Under the pieces are notes generated by a model, which had not been told where the DNA came from, did not search any database, and was given only the letters and a program-made list of their open reading frames with translations. Shown here piece by piece: positions 1 to 8,944 of a stretch of 64,000 nt of DNA; positions within the stretch are counted from its first letter, which is position 1; every line of letters begins with the position of its first letter. The translations under genes and the position numbers were made by a program. This DNA is from JALORV01 sp963780715 (GTDB lineage Bacteria > Pseudomonadota > Gammaproteobacteria > Burkholderiales > Burkholderiaceae_F). The stretch lies in NCBI GenBank assembly GCA_963780715.1, contig CAWADK010000016.1:248001-312000 (forward strand), written 5' to 3'.

Positions 1-135
1 CGCGCGCGCCGCAGAATGCCCTGATGCGACCCGGCGTTGCAGCCGGCCGGCAGGCGCGCCGGGCGCGGACCGCACGAAGCGCGGCAAACAGGTGATGTAA
101 TTGACGGCGGGACACGCAACCGCCAGGGAGCCGCG

Positions 136-786
136 ATGAGCCGCGTCCTCGTCATTGGAAACAAGAACTACTCGAGCTGGTCACTGCGCCCGTGGCTCGC
201 GCTGGCACAGGCCGGAGTCGCGTTCGAAGAGAAGCGAATTGCACTGGATCAACCGCAGACCAAGGCGGAGATCCTGCGCCACTCGCCAAGCGGGAAGGTC
301 CCGTGCCTGATCGACGGGCCGCTCGTCGTGTGGGATTCACTGGCGATCTGCGAGACGGCCAATGAGCGCTACGCCGGCGGCACGCTCTGGCCAAAGGACG
401 CCGACGCACGTGCCCGCGCGCGCTCGGTGTGCGCGGAGATGCACTCCGGCTTTGCGGCGCTGCGCACGCACATGCCGATGGACATCCGGTCCCGCCTCGA
501 CGAGAAAGGCACCGCTGCCCGCCAGCGCGCCGACGTCGCCACCGACATCGCGCGCGTCCAGGCCATCTGGACCGACTGCCTCGAGCGCAGCGGCGGGCCG
601 TTGCTGTTCGGCGCGTTTTCGATTGCCGACGCCTTCTTTGCCCCGGTCGTGACGCGTTTCCGGACCTACGGTGTCACGCTCGCGCCGCCGCTCGCCATGT
701 ACGCAGAGAACGTGCTGGCGCTGCCGGCGATGCAGCGGTGGATCGAGGCCGCGCAGGCCGAGATCGAAGTGATCCACTACGGATGA
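136..786 (+). CDS. Glutathione S-transferase family protein
   Basis: A 216-residue soluble GST-fold protein expected to conjugate or reduce substrates with glutathione. The N-terminal thioredoxin-like domain carries the active-site stretch NYSSWSLRPW (about residues 9-18) and the glutathione-binding part KVPCLID…DSLAICE. The rest is the all-helical C-terminal domain. An upstream in-frame start at 37 would add an Arg-rich, unconserved leader; ATG 136 has GGGAG just upstream and starts exactly where family similarity begins. Its stop overlaps the cca start (ATGA). Substrate unknown. Confidence 0.9.
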   Translation: MSRVLVIGNKNYSSWSLRPWLALAQAGVAFEEKRIALDQPQTKAEILRHSPSGKVPCLIDGPLVVWDSLAICETANERYAGGTLWPKDADARARARSVCAEMHSGFAALRTHMPMDIRSRLDEKGTAARQRADVATDIARVQAIWTDCLERSGGPLLFGAFSIADAFFAPVVTRFRTYGVTLAPPLAMYAENVLALPAMQRWIEAAQAEIEVIHYG

Positions 787-1952
787 AGTTCTATCGCGTC
801 GGCGGCTGCGTACGCGACGCGCTGCTGGGCGAGGACAGGCGACGCCGAGGCGACCTCGACGCGGCACTGGAAACCGATCGCGACTGGGTCGTCGTCGGCG
901 GCACGGCCGACGAGATGGTCGCGCGCGGCTTTCGGCCGGTCGGCAAGGACTTCCCGGTCTTCCTGCACCCGGAAACGAACGAGGAGTACGCGCTGGCGCG
1001 CACCGAGCGCAAGACCGCACCCGGTTACCGGGGTTTTGTCTTCCATGCAGCGCCCGACGTCACCCTCGAAGCGGACCTGGCGCGCCGCGATCTGACGATC
1101 AACGCCATGGCGCTCGACGAAGACGGGCGGCTGATCGATCCCCACAACGGCGCGCGCGATCTTCGCGCAGGCGTGCTGCGGCATGTTGGTCCAGCGTTCA
1201 TCGAGGATCCGGTCCGCATCCTTCGACTGGCGCGCTTCGCGGCGCGCTTTCCCGACTTTCGAGTCGCGCCGGAAACCGCGGAGCTCGTCCGCGAAATGGT
1301 GCGCAACGGCGAGGCCGACGCACTGGTCGCCGAGCGCGTGATGCAGGAGATCTCGCGCGGCCTGATGGAACGCAAGCCTTCGCGCATGCTGGACGTGCTC
1401 GTCGCGAGTGGTTTGATCGATCGCCTGTACAGCGAACTCGAAGACCTGCCGACCGCGAGCGCGGCACTCGACCGCGCGGCGGAGCGCGGGCTCGTCCTGC
1501 CGGCGCGTTTCGCCGTGCTCGCCAGCGCCTGCCGCAGTCCGCGTACCGTCGCGGACTTCATCGGCAAGCTGCGGGTGCCACAGGAAGCGGCACAACTGGC
1601 GCGCCTGCTGGTGGAGTTGCGTGACACTCTCGGCGGCGCCGAATCGTCGGCGACGATTGTCGAAGCACTCGAGCGCAGCGATGCATTTCGTCGCCCGGAA
1701 CGATTCGAGTTGCTGCTGCAGGCGTTCGAGGTTGCCTGCCAGACCTCAGCCGATCGCTTGCGCAAGGCGCTCCACGCTGCCTCTGAAGTCGACGCCGGCG
1801 CCCTGGCGAGCCTCCATCGCTTCGATGCCGCCGAAATTCCGCGTGCCGTACGCCAGGCCCGCATCGTTGCCATCAGCCGCGCGCTGCACTCCGGAACACA
1901 GGAGGGCAGCGGCACCGGCTCGAGTCAGACGGGCGCGAACGGGGACGCATGA
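783..1952 (+). CDS. cca: CCA-adding tRNA nucleotidyltransferase
   Basis: Adds or repairs the 3'-terminal CCA of tRNAs from CTP and ATP in the cytoplasm. 389 residues. The nucleotidyltransferase fold shows GGCVRDALLG near residue 7, the catalytic acidic pair in TDRDWVVVGG (Asp32 and Asp34), GKDFPVFLHP, and the ARRDLTINAMA and DPVRILRLARFAARF motifs of class II enzymes. A stretch of about ten Arg/Asp-rich residues sits between the GG motif and the catalytic pair, longer than in E. coli Cca. No clear C-terminal HD phosphohydrolase motif is visible. ATG overlaps the GST stop, so the two are translationally coupled. Confidence 0.93.
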   Translation: MKFYRVGGCVRDALLGEDRRRRGDLDAALETDRDWVVVGGTADEMVARGFRPVGKDFPVFLHPETNEEYALARTERKTAPGYRGFVFHAAPDVTLEADLARRDLTINAMALDEDGRLIDPHNGARDLRAGVLRHVGPAFIEDPVRILRLARFAARFPDFRVAPETAELVREMVRNGEADALVAERVMQEISRGLMERKPSRMLDVLVASGLIDRLYSELEDLPTASAALDRAAERGLVLPARFAVLASACRSPRTVADFIGKLRVPQEAAQLARLLVELRDTLGGAESSATIVEALERSDAFRRPERFELLLQAFEVACQTSADRLRKALHAASEVDAGALASLHRFDAAEIPRAVRQARIVAISRALHSGTQEGSGTGSSQTGANGDA

Positions 1953-2281
1953 TGCCGGGCGGGACTCACAGCGCTTGAGTGCAACAACGCCCGTTCAGTC
2001 GGGCCTCACGGCGCAGTGCTCGTTGTCAAGGCAACCGGTCACGGCAAGTTGCCCTTCACACGCAAGACAGGATTGCCCGGACCGGGCGTGGCGCCCTGCG
2101 AGACGGGCGCCACAGCGCGGCCAGCCGTGGCAGCCATGGCGCCCGTACGGGAGCGGACGCGTCAGTCTCTCGCGAAATCAGGCAACGACGAGCGCCTGTC
2201 TGCACAGCGACCCGCCTGTAGCGCACTGCGTCGCCAGCGAGGTCGCTCGCCCAGCCGGCCAGAAGTCAACCGCCAGTTCGC
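1953..2281. other. Intergenic stretch without a gene
   Basis: Between cca and the convergent DUF6494 gene. No open frame here has family-like content or a ribosome binding site. The only structure is the hairpin at 2088-2113. Confidence 0.5.
2088..2113. repeat. Perfect inverted repeat (9-bp stem)
   Basis: GTGGCGCCC, an 8-base loop, then GGGCGCCAC. It lies between convergent genes but no T-run follows on either strand, so a terminator is possible, not shown. Confidence 0.4.
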
Positions 2282-2488
2282 CTATTGCAGCTTGATCTCG
2301 CCGTCAAAGTTGACCTTCAGCTGCAAGCCGGCAACCTCGAGCGTCACTTTCGCCGGGAAGGATTCTGTGCCCGAGATGGTTCGCGTCGCGATCGCCTTTG
2401 CCACCGCCTGTTCGATTTCACGCTGCGAGCTGACGCCAACCATTTTCAGGAACTTGCGAATGCTGAGGTTGAATGTTTCTTCGTTCAT
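2282..2488 (-). CDS. DUF6494 family small protein
   Basis: 68 residues. It reads as the small DUF6494 family of Proteobacteria: MNEETFNLSIRKFLKMVG, then SQREIEQAVAKAI, and a C-terminal beta part ending VNFDGEIKLQ. Function unknown; no signal peptide or membrane segment. The start at 2488 has GGGAGA about 8 bases upstream. A longer frame to 2521 adds 11 unconserved residues. Confidence 0.8.
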   Translation of the reverse strand: MNEETFNLSIRKFLKMVGVSSQREIEQAVAKAIATRTISGTESFPAKVTLEVAGLQLKVNFDGEIKLQ

Positions 2489-2764
2489 GAGTGTCTCCCG
2501 TTGCGGCACAGAGGCAACCAACGCTTCAAGCCTCGATGCGGACGAGCGCGTCTGAGCGTCGGTCTCCAGGCTCCAGACAGTCTATTGCACCGCTGACAGA
2601 GGTGACTGACTTCGGGGTAGCAGCGCCACCACGTGCCGCGAACGCAGCACAAGTGGGACCGACACCGGAGTCGACTTACGGTCCGTCTGCGGATCCGGCG
2701 ATTACAGCAGCCGCCGTGACGGGAAAGGCGACCTTCGAACCACAGGAAGGCAGTTCAAGTCGCG

Positions 2765-3076
2765 CTAGCCGATCTCAAGTTCCTGCCGCTTGCCCCAGAC
2801 GGTCGTGTCGAGGCCCGTCTCGGCGGCGCGTTGCTGCGCCTGGGCTCGAAGCCACTGCGCGCGCTTGCAGACGGTTGCCGTGGGTGTTCCCCCTGCATAG
2901 TCAACAACGATGAACACGGCCCCGTTGTCACCCAGGCGCCGAACGGTGTCAGCGTCAATGTCCTTGCCCACCTGCAGATCCCGGTTCGAGTAGCCCGTGA
3001 TCGGATCGAGGATGTGAGCGACCACACGACCGCTCGATACGAACGTCGTTCGCCTCAGCTCGCTCCACAGGCTCAT
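2765..3076 (-). CDS. Hypothetical protein (103 aa)
   Basis: A small soluble protein I cannot assign. It begins MSLWSELRRTTFVSSGRVVAHILDP, has a central basic/acidic stretch and a Gln/Ala-rich tail. An upstream in-frame ATG at 3109 is possible. It stands alone, with non-coding DNA on both sides. Moderate confidence that it is a real gene, from the continuous frame and plausible composition only. Confidence 0.5.
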   Translation of the reverse strand: MSLWSELRRTTFVSSGRVVAHILDPITGYSNRDLQVGKDIDADTVRRLGDNGAVFIVVDYAGGTPTATVCKRAQWLRAQAQQRAAETGLDTTVWGKRQELEIG

Positions 3077-3473
3077 GTCGGTTTCCAACCTCGCACGCGG
3101 ACGGCCCATGGTATTGGCTCGCCGACGGCGCCGAATGATCTAGCTCAGCAATCGATCGTCACGCGATCAGGAGCGCCCGCCGTATCGCCATGACGAGGCG
3201 GTTCGGCCGGCGAGCGCCCTTGCAGCTTTACGCTGACCGCTCTCGGGCCGATCAGCTGCCCTGAGCCGCGGACCGGCTCTGGACGTTTCGGGGCCCGTCA
3301 AGCGCCGGTCACGCTGCAGCCCATTGCAAACATCCGAGTCCGTCAGTTAGCGTTGCCTTTGCCTTCAGGCGGCGCGATCGGGAGGGTTGTCTCGGCAGCT
3401 CTCAGGCGCGGCAGCCCGAACCGTGTGGTCAGTATGCTGCGGGCTCCATCTCCCGATCATTGTGGCGGCTTGC
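3077..3473. other. Intergenic stretch without a gene
   Basis: Between the hypothetical gene and the serine hydrolase. Short open frames occur but none has a ribosome binding site or recognisable product. A TTG codon at 3387 could extend the hydrolase upstream, but the residues it adds are unconserved. Confidence 0.45.
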
Positions 3474-4784
3474 GTGAAACGAGCGATTGCCCTGTTCACC
3501 TTGGTGGGGGTCGGCCTTGCCCAGCCGGTGTGGGCACAGCCGGATGTCGACAAGGCTGACGCGGCGGTGCGCGCGTTTATGGCGCAAGAGGGCATCCCGG
3601 CCGCGCACATAACGATCCTGCATGGCGACAATTTCATCCTGCAGCGGGGCTACGGCTCGGTCGGAGCTGATGGACCTGCGCCCGACGCAGCTTCGATATT
3701 TCCGCTCGGCTCGATCTCGAAGCAGTTCACTGCGGCGGCGATCCTGGCACTCGCCGACGCCGGCAAAGTGCGGCTCGACGCACCCGTCGGGGAGTACCTG
3801 CCTGAATGGTTCGCCAACGACCCAGACCTGCGCGTGTCGAATCTGCTTGCGCAGACATCGGGGTTGGCGGACTTCCTGTGGCTGAAAGGTTACCGGCCGC
3901 TCGCGGACGACGCGGCGACTCCGATCGCCGCCTATGTCGCGCTCGCTGCCGCAGCGCCGCGCCGATTCCCTCCCGGGCAGCGGTGGGCCTACAGCAACAC
4001 GAACTACAAGGCACTCGCGCTGATTGCCGAGCGGGTGACCGGCCAGCCGTTCGACAGCGTTCTCGCCAGCGTCGTGCTGCGGCCGGCGGGCATCGAGGGC
4101 ATCGTGTCCTGCCACAGCTTGCGGCCGGAGCAGTACGTGCCGGGCGTTTCGGGCGAAGGCAAACCCACCCCGCTCGACGCGAGCGCTGCCGCTTATATCG
4201 GCGACGGTGGGCTGTGCGCCAGCGCCGCGTCCCTGACAAAGTGGGTCCGCCTTGTCCTTGCCTCCCCCGACGCCAGGATGTCCCGGCTCGCACAGGCAAA
4301 CCGGCTCACGGATGGCACGCAGGTTCCCTACGGCTTTGGACTGTCGACGCGCGAGTTCCTCAATCACCCGATGGTGTGGCATGGTGGCAATGTCGACAGC
4401 CACAGCACAATGATTGCCTACCTGCCGGGCGAGGACCTCGGACTCGTCATCCTGACCAGCAGGGGCTTCGTGTGGCTGACCGAGTTGATGCCGGCGTTGA
4501 TCGGCGCGGCACCACCGGCCCCCACCCCAGCCGCGGGCCCACCGCTATCGGGTCACTTCGAGGATGGCCTGTTCGCTTACACCGTTACGCCGGAAGGCGA
4601 GGCGATGCAGGTAAAGATCGACCTGATCGACACCCTGCTATTCGTCGCCGCCGGCCCTCGCGAGTACATCGCCGAGAAGTTTCCGGCCACGTTCCGCATC
4701 CGGTTGCCAGCGGATGGATCGCGCGATCACTTCGAACTCGATTGGGGCGAGGTCCGCTCCTACGCGCGGCGCGTGAAAGAGTAG
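3474..4784 (+). CDS. Serine hydrolase, class C beta-lactamase/PBP-like (exported)
   Basis: 436 residues from a GTG start chosen because a signal peptide (KRAIALFTLVGVGLAQPVWA) follows at once. The beta-lactamase-fold domain shows all three active-site motifs: SISK near residues 80-83 (nucleophile Ser and Lys), YSN near 173, and HGG near 303 in place of KTG. That makes it a periplasmic serine hydrolase of the class C/esterase/D-aminopeptidase group. A Pro/Ala linker near 370 leads to a small C-terminal beta domain. True substrate cannot be told. A TTG start at 3387 is the alternative. Confidence 0.85.
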   Translation: MKRAIALFTLVGVGLAQPVWAQPDVDKADAAVRAFMAQEGIPAAHITILHGDNFILQRGYGSVGADGPAPDAASIFPLGSISKQFTAAAILALADAGKVRLDAPVGEYLPEWFANDPDLRVSNLLAQTSGLADFLWLKGYRPLADDAATPIAAYVALAAAAPRRFPPGQRWAYSNTNYKALALIAERVTGQPFDSVLASVVLRPAGIEGIVSCHSLRPEQYVPGVSGEGKPTPLDASAAAYIGDGGLCASAASLTKWVRLVLASPDARMSRLAQANRLTDGTQVPYGFGLSTREFLNHPMVWHGGNVDSHSTMIAYLPGEDLGLVILTSRGFVWLTELMPALIGAAPPAPTPAAGPPLSGHFEDGLFAYTVTPEGEAMQVKIDLIDTLLFVAAGPREYIAEKFPATFRIRLPADGSRDHFELDWGEVRSYARRVKE

Positions 4785-4873
4785 GGTTTTGGCCTAAGGC
4801 CGGGCGTCCGCAGTCGGGCAACGCAGGCAGGATCCCTGAACGGTCGCCGCTGGCCGATTTTCACCGGAAGCGG

Positions 4874-5252
4874 CTATCCGCCGGACCGTGGCAGGTTCTG
4901 GGCGATGCGCCACAGCACGCCACTCGGATCGAACAGCGTGAAATCGCGCATCGCCCACGGCTGGTCTTCCGGCGAACTCATTCGCACTCCGAACCGCCTC
5001 TCGATACCGATCGCCGTCAGATGCGCGTGCCAGTCGTCGACGTTCTCGACCAGCAGGTGCATCTGGAAGTTGCGGATGAATGCCGGCTGATTGAAGGCCT
5101 GCAGCAGGAAGGCAGTCTGGCCATGTCGCACATACGCCAGATCCTCGGACGACCATGGGATCTCGAAGCCGATCAGCCGCATAGAACTGCTTTGCTCGCT
5201 CAAAGTCACTCGCAGGGACAAAGGGCTTGGCTTCGATAGCGGTCAGATTCAT
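4874..5252 (-). pseudogene. Glyoxalase/VOC-fold protein, frameshifted
   Basis: A single VOC-domain (glyoxalase/bleomycin-resistance) protein of about 125 residues in two frames. The N-terminus MNLTAIEAKPFVPASDFERAK starts at 5252. The frame is lost near 5175 and resumes as GFEIPWSSEDLAYVRHGQ, ending LFDPSGVLWRIAQNLP. Removing the A at 5175 restores a continuous FYAAIGFEIPW junction, so a sequence error is more likely than decay. Typical metal-site positions (Asp/His/Glu) are incomplete, so activity is uncertain. Confidence 0.75.
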
Positions 5253-5395
5253 GGCTGAGATTGTGACTGCTTTCTTGCGCAGTCTCCGTGCCCAGCCAAC
5301 GTCGCTGCACCGAGCCACATGTCTCCTGCTGGCACGCGCAGCGCGCGAACGTGCACGCAACGTTGCAGTCGCCTGAGAGCACCAACTGTGAATGA

Positions 5396-6283
5396 TCAGG
5401 GCGTGCGCTGCAGGAAGCGCGGTATCGGCAGCGAGTCGAGCAGCCGGCTCATGGGTGAGGCGGCGACGCTTCGCTGCGATGGCAATGCATGCGGCTCGCC
5501 TGTGCGCAGAGCCACGACGGACGGCGCTCGCGGCCGCGTCGCCTCGAACGGCGGCCGGCGAAGGATCGGTGCGGCCGCCCGCCCCGTTCCTGCGACAAGC
5601 GTGAGGTTGCCCTGCACCGCATGGCCCGCGGCCGGAGCCGGCTGCAGGATCGGGCGCAACCAGTGCAGGATCGGTTTCCATTGGTCGAGATCGGCCTCGA
5701 CTTCGGCCGACGGCAGATCGAACAGCGTGAGCCCCCGCTCGATGCAGCGTACGTAGGCTTGCGACTCACGCAGTGCGGCGATGAACGGCAGGCCCTGTTT
5801 GCCCGCCCAGGTCTGGACGACGCCTGCCGCTTCGGTGCGCGCGTCCAGCCTCATGCCGATCGCAGCCAGCTTGCAGCGCCCCGACACTACGCGCGGCAAT
5901 GTCCGCAACTCGGCGAGGCACTCGGCGGCGGATTCCCGGTCGAAGATCGAGTTGCAGACCGGCATCAGGATCGCGTCGGCATACATGACGACGCGCGCGA
6001 GGTCGAAGCCGGTGAGACCACCGGGGGTGTCCATCACGACGAGGTCGATGCCAGCGGGCGGACGAACGAAGGACTTCGGGTCGACAGTCCATCCGACGAT
6101 CTCGGCGCGAGCTTCGGACGGCACGGCGTTGCGCTGGCGCAGCCAGGTTCGGGTCGACTGCTGGCGGTCCACGTCGCCAAGCATCACGGCTGCGCCCGTG
6201 CTGGCGCAATAGGCCGCAAGGTGCGTGGCAAGGGTGCTCTTGCCACTGCCCCCTTTTCGATTGACGACTGCAACGACGGGCAT
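5396..6283 (-). CDS. ParA-family ATPase (orphan)
   Basis: 295 residues. Deviant Walker A KGGSGKST near residues 10-17, then GDVDRQQSTRTWL and the Walker B-like LVVMDTPGG, as in ParA/MinD-type ATPases that position plasmids, chromosomes or protein complexes. The last 80 residues or so are Pro/Arg/Ala-rich and probably disordered. There is no ParB, no parS-like repeat and no replication gene beside it, so a role in DNA partition is unlikely. Start 6283 begins at the conserved MPVVAVVNRKGG; the frame is open further upstream but carries unconserved residues. Confidence 0.85.
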   Translation of the reverse strand: MPVVAVVNRKGGSGKSTLATHLAAYCASTGAAVMLGDVDRQQSTRTWLRQRNAVPSEARAEIVGWTVDPKSFVRPPAGIDLVVMDTPGGLTGFDLARVVMYADAILMPVCNSIFDRESAAECLAELRTLPRVVSGRCKLAAIGMRLDARTEAAGVVQTWAGKQGLPFIAALRESQAYVRCIERGLTLFDLPSAEVEADLDQWKPILHWLRPILQPAPAAGHAVQGNLTLVAGTGRAAAPILRRPPFEATRPRAPSVVALRTGEPHALPSQRSVAASPMSRLLDSLPIPRFLQRTP

Positions 6284-6557
6284 GCCTGGAGCTTTCACGC
6301 GGACGTGGCCCGGGTGTTTCGGGTCCGATCCGTGCCTTGGGAGCCCTCGAGAGGAGGACTTGCAGGCGATTGCAGCACACGCGACCCGCCTCGGCCCGAA
6401 TGAGAAGCGGGTGAATTCGACCTCAACTAACGGTCGGCGGCAGGCAAAGGCGTCGTTCCCGGCCTTCGTCGGAGCCGTCTCCAGCGGCCCGCCCCGGGCT
6501 GGCGCAGTCTTTGCCGGCGCGGGTGCCGGGAGTCTCCGTTGTTGCCTGCCCGGCAGC

Positions 6558-6938
6558 TCAGTCTGGCCCACGGATGGCCGTTGCCTGGGACCAGACGGCC
6601 TGCCAGTGCCCGCTCTTCAACTCGTACGAGTCCGTGTGCCAGCACTGGAAAGGGGTGCCACGACTACCGGCCAATCCGAGTTCGAGCGTTGCCTGGTATC
6701 GAACGATTGCCATGCGCTCGGTTGCTCTGACTTCGATCGGCCCGGCCTCCCATCGCCAATATTGCAGGCTGCCGGATTCGATCTCCCGCAGGTATCGCTC
6801 GCGCCCGAACGTGCGACCGGACGGCGTCACGAGTTGATACTCCTCTGCATGGAGACGCCAGAGGAGTTCCATGTCGCGCCCGACCAGGGCGCGGATCCGG
6901 GACCTCTCCAGTTCGCGAAAGTAATCTGTCATCGGCAT
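6558..6938 (-). CDS. NTF2-like (DUF4440/SnoaL-type) protein
   Basis: 126 residues, single-domain alpha+beta barrel of the NTF2-like superfamily: an N-terminal helix (DYFRELERSRIRALVGRD), LLWRLHAEEYQLVTPSGR, and the strand pattern …MAIVRYQATLEL…CWHTDSYELKSGHWQAVWSQAT. Such proteins act as small hydrolases, isomerases or binding proteins; no specific role can be read. Start may be 6938 or 6932 (MTDYF). It lies upstream of, and on the same strand as, the ParA gene but 275 bases away. Confidence 0.75.
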   Translation of the reverse strand: MPMTDYFRELERSRIRALVGRDMELLWRLHAEEYQLVTPSGRTFGRERYLREIESGSLQYWRWEAGPIEVRATERMAIVRYQATLELGLAGSRGTPFQCWHTDSYELKSGHWQAVWSQATAIRGPD

Positions 6939-7164
6939 TGTGGAGCGCTCGTACACGGCGGTGGGGCGATCTTAGAGGCGCGCGCACGCACGGATGTTCG
7001 CCGACGAGCATGGCACTCGATGGGCAAGCCGGCGCCGCTTGCGGCGGATCGGCCGGATATCAACCGCCCGGTCCAGGACGCCTTCCGGTTCAGCGCGGCA
7101 GCCTTCGACAGTGCGCCATTCGTCCGTCTAGACTGCGCGGTCCACCCCCGCCGTAGGAGTCGAG

Positions 7165-7470
7165 ATGAACATGCGCGTCCTGGCCTGCCTCGCCGTACTC
7201 GTCCCGCTGACCGCGGTCGCCTCGCCCGACGCCAAGGAGGGGCGCAAGCTCGTTCAGACCCACAAGTGCGAGACCTGCCACCAGGAAAAGGTCTACGGCC
7301 CGGTCGGGACGATCTATCTGCGGCAGGACCGCAAGGTCACGAGCTGGGCGAAGCTCAAGGCGCAGGTTGCCGCGTGCAACACGATGCTGAACACCGGTAT
7401 GTTCCCGGAGGAAGAAGAACACATCGCAGCGTTCCTCAACGAGGCCTACTACAAGCTGCCTGCCAAGTAG
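7165..7470 (+). CDS. Small exported c-type cytochrome
   Basis: 101 residues. Signal peptide NMRVLACLAVLVPLTAVASP, then one haem-binding CETCH at residues 35-39; the distal Met ligand is probably in NTGMFPEEEEHIAAFLNEAYYKL. Expected to be a periplasmic monohaem electron carrier. TAGGAG lies 8 bases before the ATG. It converges on a second haem protein at 7522-8013; the two stop codons are only about 50 bases apart. Confidence 0.85.
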   Translation: MNMRVLACLAVLVPLTAVASPDAKEGRKLVQTHKCETCHQEKVYGPVGTIYLRQDRKVTSWAKLKAQVAACNTMLNTGMFPEEEEHIAAFLNEAYYKLPAK

Positions 7471-7521
7471 GCGGCATAACGGCGCAGACGACTGGGCGCC
7501 ACGCGCGAAGAACTCGTAGGG

Positions 7522-8013
7522 TTAATCGAGCGGGTGTGGAATGAGCACGAAGTCGCGCCCAAGGGTATGGCATCCGGTGCACAGCGGTTGCCCGGCCGCC
7601 TGAGACACCACGGTGCCGCTGCCTGTGGCGCCCAGGATCTCGTACCAGTACCAGCCCTTGCCGCCCGCGCTCTCCGGCGCCGTCTTCACCGATACGGCCC
7701 AGCCCGCCGGCTTCCCGACTTCGTCCAGTAGTTCCTTGACCGCGGCTGCGCCCTTCGGGTGGGATGCCGCCTTGGCCTCGAGTGAACGGTCGAGTGCCGG
7801 ATTGAGGTACGTAAGCACCAGCGCCTTGTGCGGACCCATCGACCGGTGCGGGGCGGACTCCTTGGGCCACTTCTTGTAGCTGCCGCCCTGCAACCACTTC
7901 AAGAGTGCCGTGGCTTCGATCGGCGGCACGTCAGCCGGCTCGCCGTGAGCGGAGGGCGCGACGAGCGACAAGGCAACTACAAGAATTCCCGCTGCGCAGG
8001 CAGTGTTAGACAT
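7522..8013 (-). CDS. Cytochrome P460-like haem protein
   Basis: 163 residues with a signal peptide (NTACAAGILVVALSLVAPSAHG). The body has the spaced Trp/His pattern WLQGGSYKKWPKES…HRSMGPH and GGKGWYWYEILG, and a single C-terminal haem motif CTGCH about 17 residues from the end. A late CxxCH is typical of P460-domain cytochromes, which are periplasmic. Clear AGGAG precedes ATG 8013. Substrate not deducible; the crosslinking Lys of true P460 cannot be confirmed by eye. Confidence 0.7.
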   Translation of the reverse strand: MSNTACAAGILVVALSLVAPSAHGEPADVPPIEATALLKWLQGGSYKKWPKESAPHRSMGPHKALVLTYLNPALDRSLEAKAASHPKGAAAVKELLDEVGKPAGWAVSVKTAPESAGGKGWYWYEILGATGSGTVVSQAAGQPLCTGCHTLGRDFVLIPHPLD

Positions 8014-8280
8014 CCGGATCAACTCCTGAGACTTGGGAACTGCCGAAGTGCACCGTGCCGTATCGATGTGGCACTTCAAAGTGCAATGTGGCCCCGAGGC
8101 CGGCATCAACCCGGGTTTCTTCGTTCTCGCGGCAACTCCGGCACAGGCCGCCTCGCTGCCGCGGAATTCAGCGAGCCGAAGCTTCGGATCATTGTCTCCA
8201 GCGGTCAAGGTGCCAGGCGAAGAGTTCGCGCCGCAACCGCGTGTGGCCATGGCCGCGCCTCCTGGACAGGTTCGGTGACG

Positions 8281-8736
8281 TCAGCCTTCGACGCCCGGCA
8301 ACACTTCGCGCACCGCGCGCGCCGTGGCTTCGAGCGCGGTCCGATCGGGCAGCACGCCGAATTCTGGCCCGTAGCGGAAACCGAAACCGTCACCTGCGTA
8401 GCGCGGAATCACATGCAGGTGGACGTGAAACACCTCCTGACCGGCGGCCTCACCGTCAGCCAGCAGGACGTTGATCCCCTCGCACCGCACGCCACTGCGA
8501 CGTATCGCTTCCGCCAGGCGCTGGCCGACTCGGAACATCTGCGCGCCGGTGTCGGACTCCAGCGTCGCGAGGCCCGCCGCGTGAGCGAGCGGAATGACGA
8601 GCAGGTGGCCCGGATTCACGGGGCGGATGTCCATGAACGCACACACGCGTTCATCACGGTAGACGACGCTGGCAGGCAAGCGACCCGCGACGATGTCGCA
8701 GAAGACGCACGGACGCGAGAGTTCCTTCGCAGTCAC
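8281..8736 (-). CDS. HIT-family nucleotide hydrolase
   Basis: 151 residues. CVFCDIVAGRLPASVVYRDE at the N-terminus gives the CxxC zinc half-site; HVHLHVIPR is the histidine-triad motif. These enzymes hydrolyse or transfer nucleoside phosphates (AMP-lysine, Ap4A and similar). The DUF2905 and COG1565 genes lie just upstream on the same strand (8741 and 8945), so the three may form one transcript. Confidence 0.9.
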   Translation of the reverse strand: MTAKELSRPCVFCDIVAGRLPASVVYRDERVCAFMDIRPVNPGHLLVIPLAHAAGLATLESDTGAQMFRVGQRLAEAIRRSGVRCEGINVLLADGEAAGQEVFHVHLHVIPRYAGDGFGFRYGPEFGVLPDRTALEATARAVREVLPGVEG

Positions 8737-8740
8737 GGAT

Positions 8741-8932
8741 TCAGAAGAGCCGCGCCAGCAGCATCAGCAGCAACGACAGTACGACGGTGCTGGTAAACGG
8801 CAGTAGCACTTCCTTGCCGTTGACCTTGAACCGGAAATCGCCGGGCAGCCGCCCGATGCCGAGCTTCTGCAGCCAGGGCTGGAGCGCCGTCAGGATCAGC
8901 AGCGCCAGGAAGGTGGTGAGAAGCCACTTCAT
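8741..8932 (-). CDS. DUF2905 family small membrane protein
   Basis: 63 residues with two membrane segments, KWLLTTFLALLILTALQPWL and TVVLSLLLMLLARLF, around a short loop GRLPGDFRFKVNGKEVLLPF that is diagnostic of DUF2905. Function unknown. It lies 4 bases upstream of the HIT gene and 12 bases downstream of the methyltransferase stop. Confidence 0.88.
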   Translation of the reverse strand: MKWLLTTFLALLILTALQPWLQKLGIGRLPGDFRFKVNGKEVLLPFTSTVVLSLLLMLLARLF

Positions 8933-8944
8933 CGGATGCGCAGT

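Noticed and set aside
3429..4403. Minus-strand gene of 324 residues opposite the serine hydrolase
   Set aside because: Composition is that of an antisense frame in GC-rich DNA; the + strand carries the complete active-site motifs.
5489..6403. Plus-strand gene of 304 residues opposite the ParA ATPase
   Set aside because: Low-complexity antisense translation with no family features, whereas the minus strand has Walker motifs.
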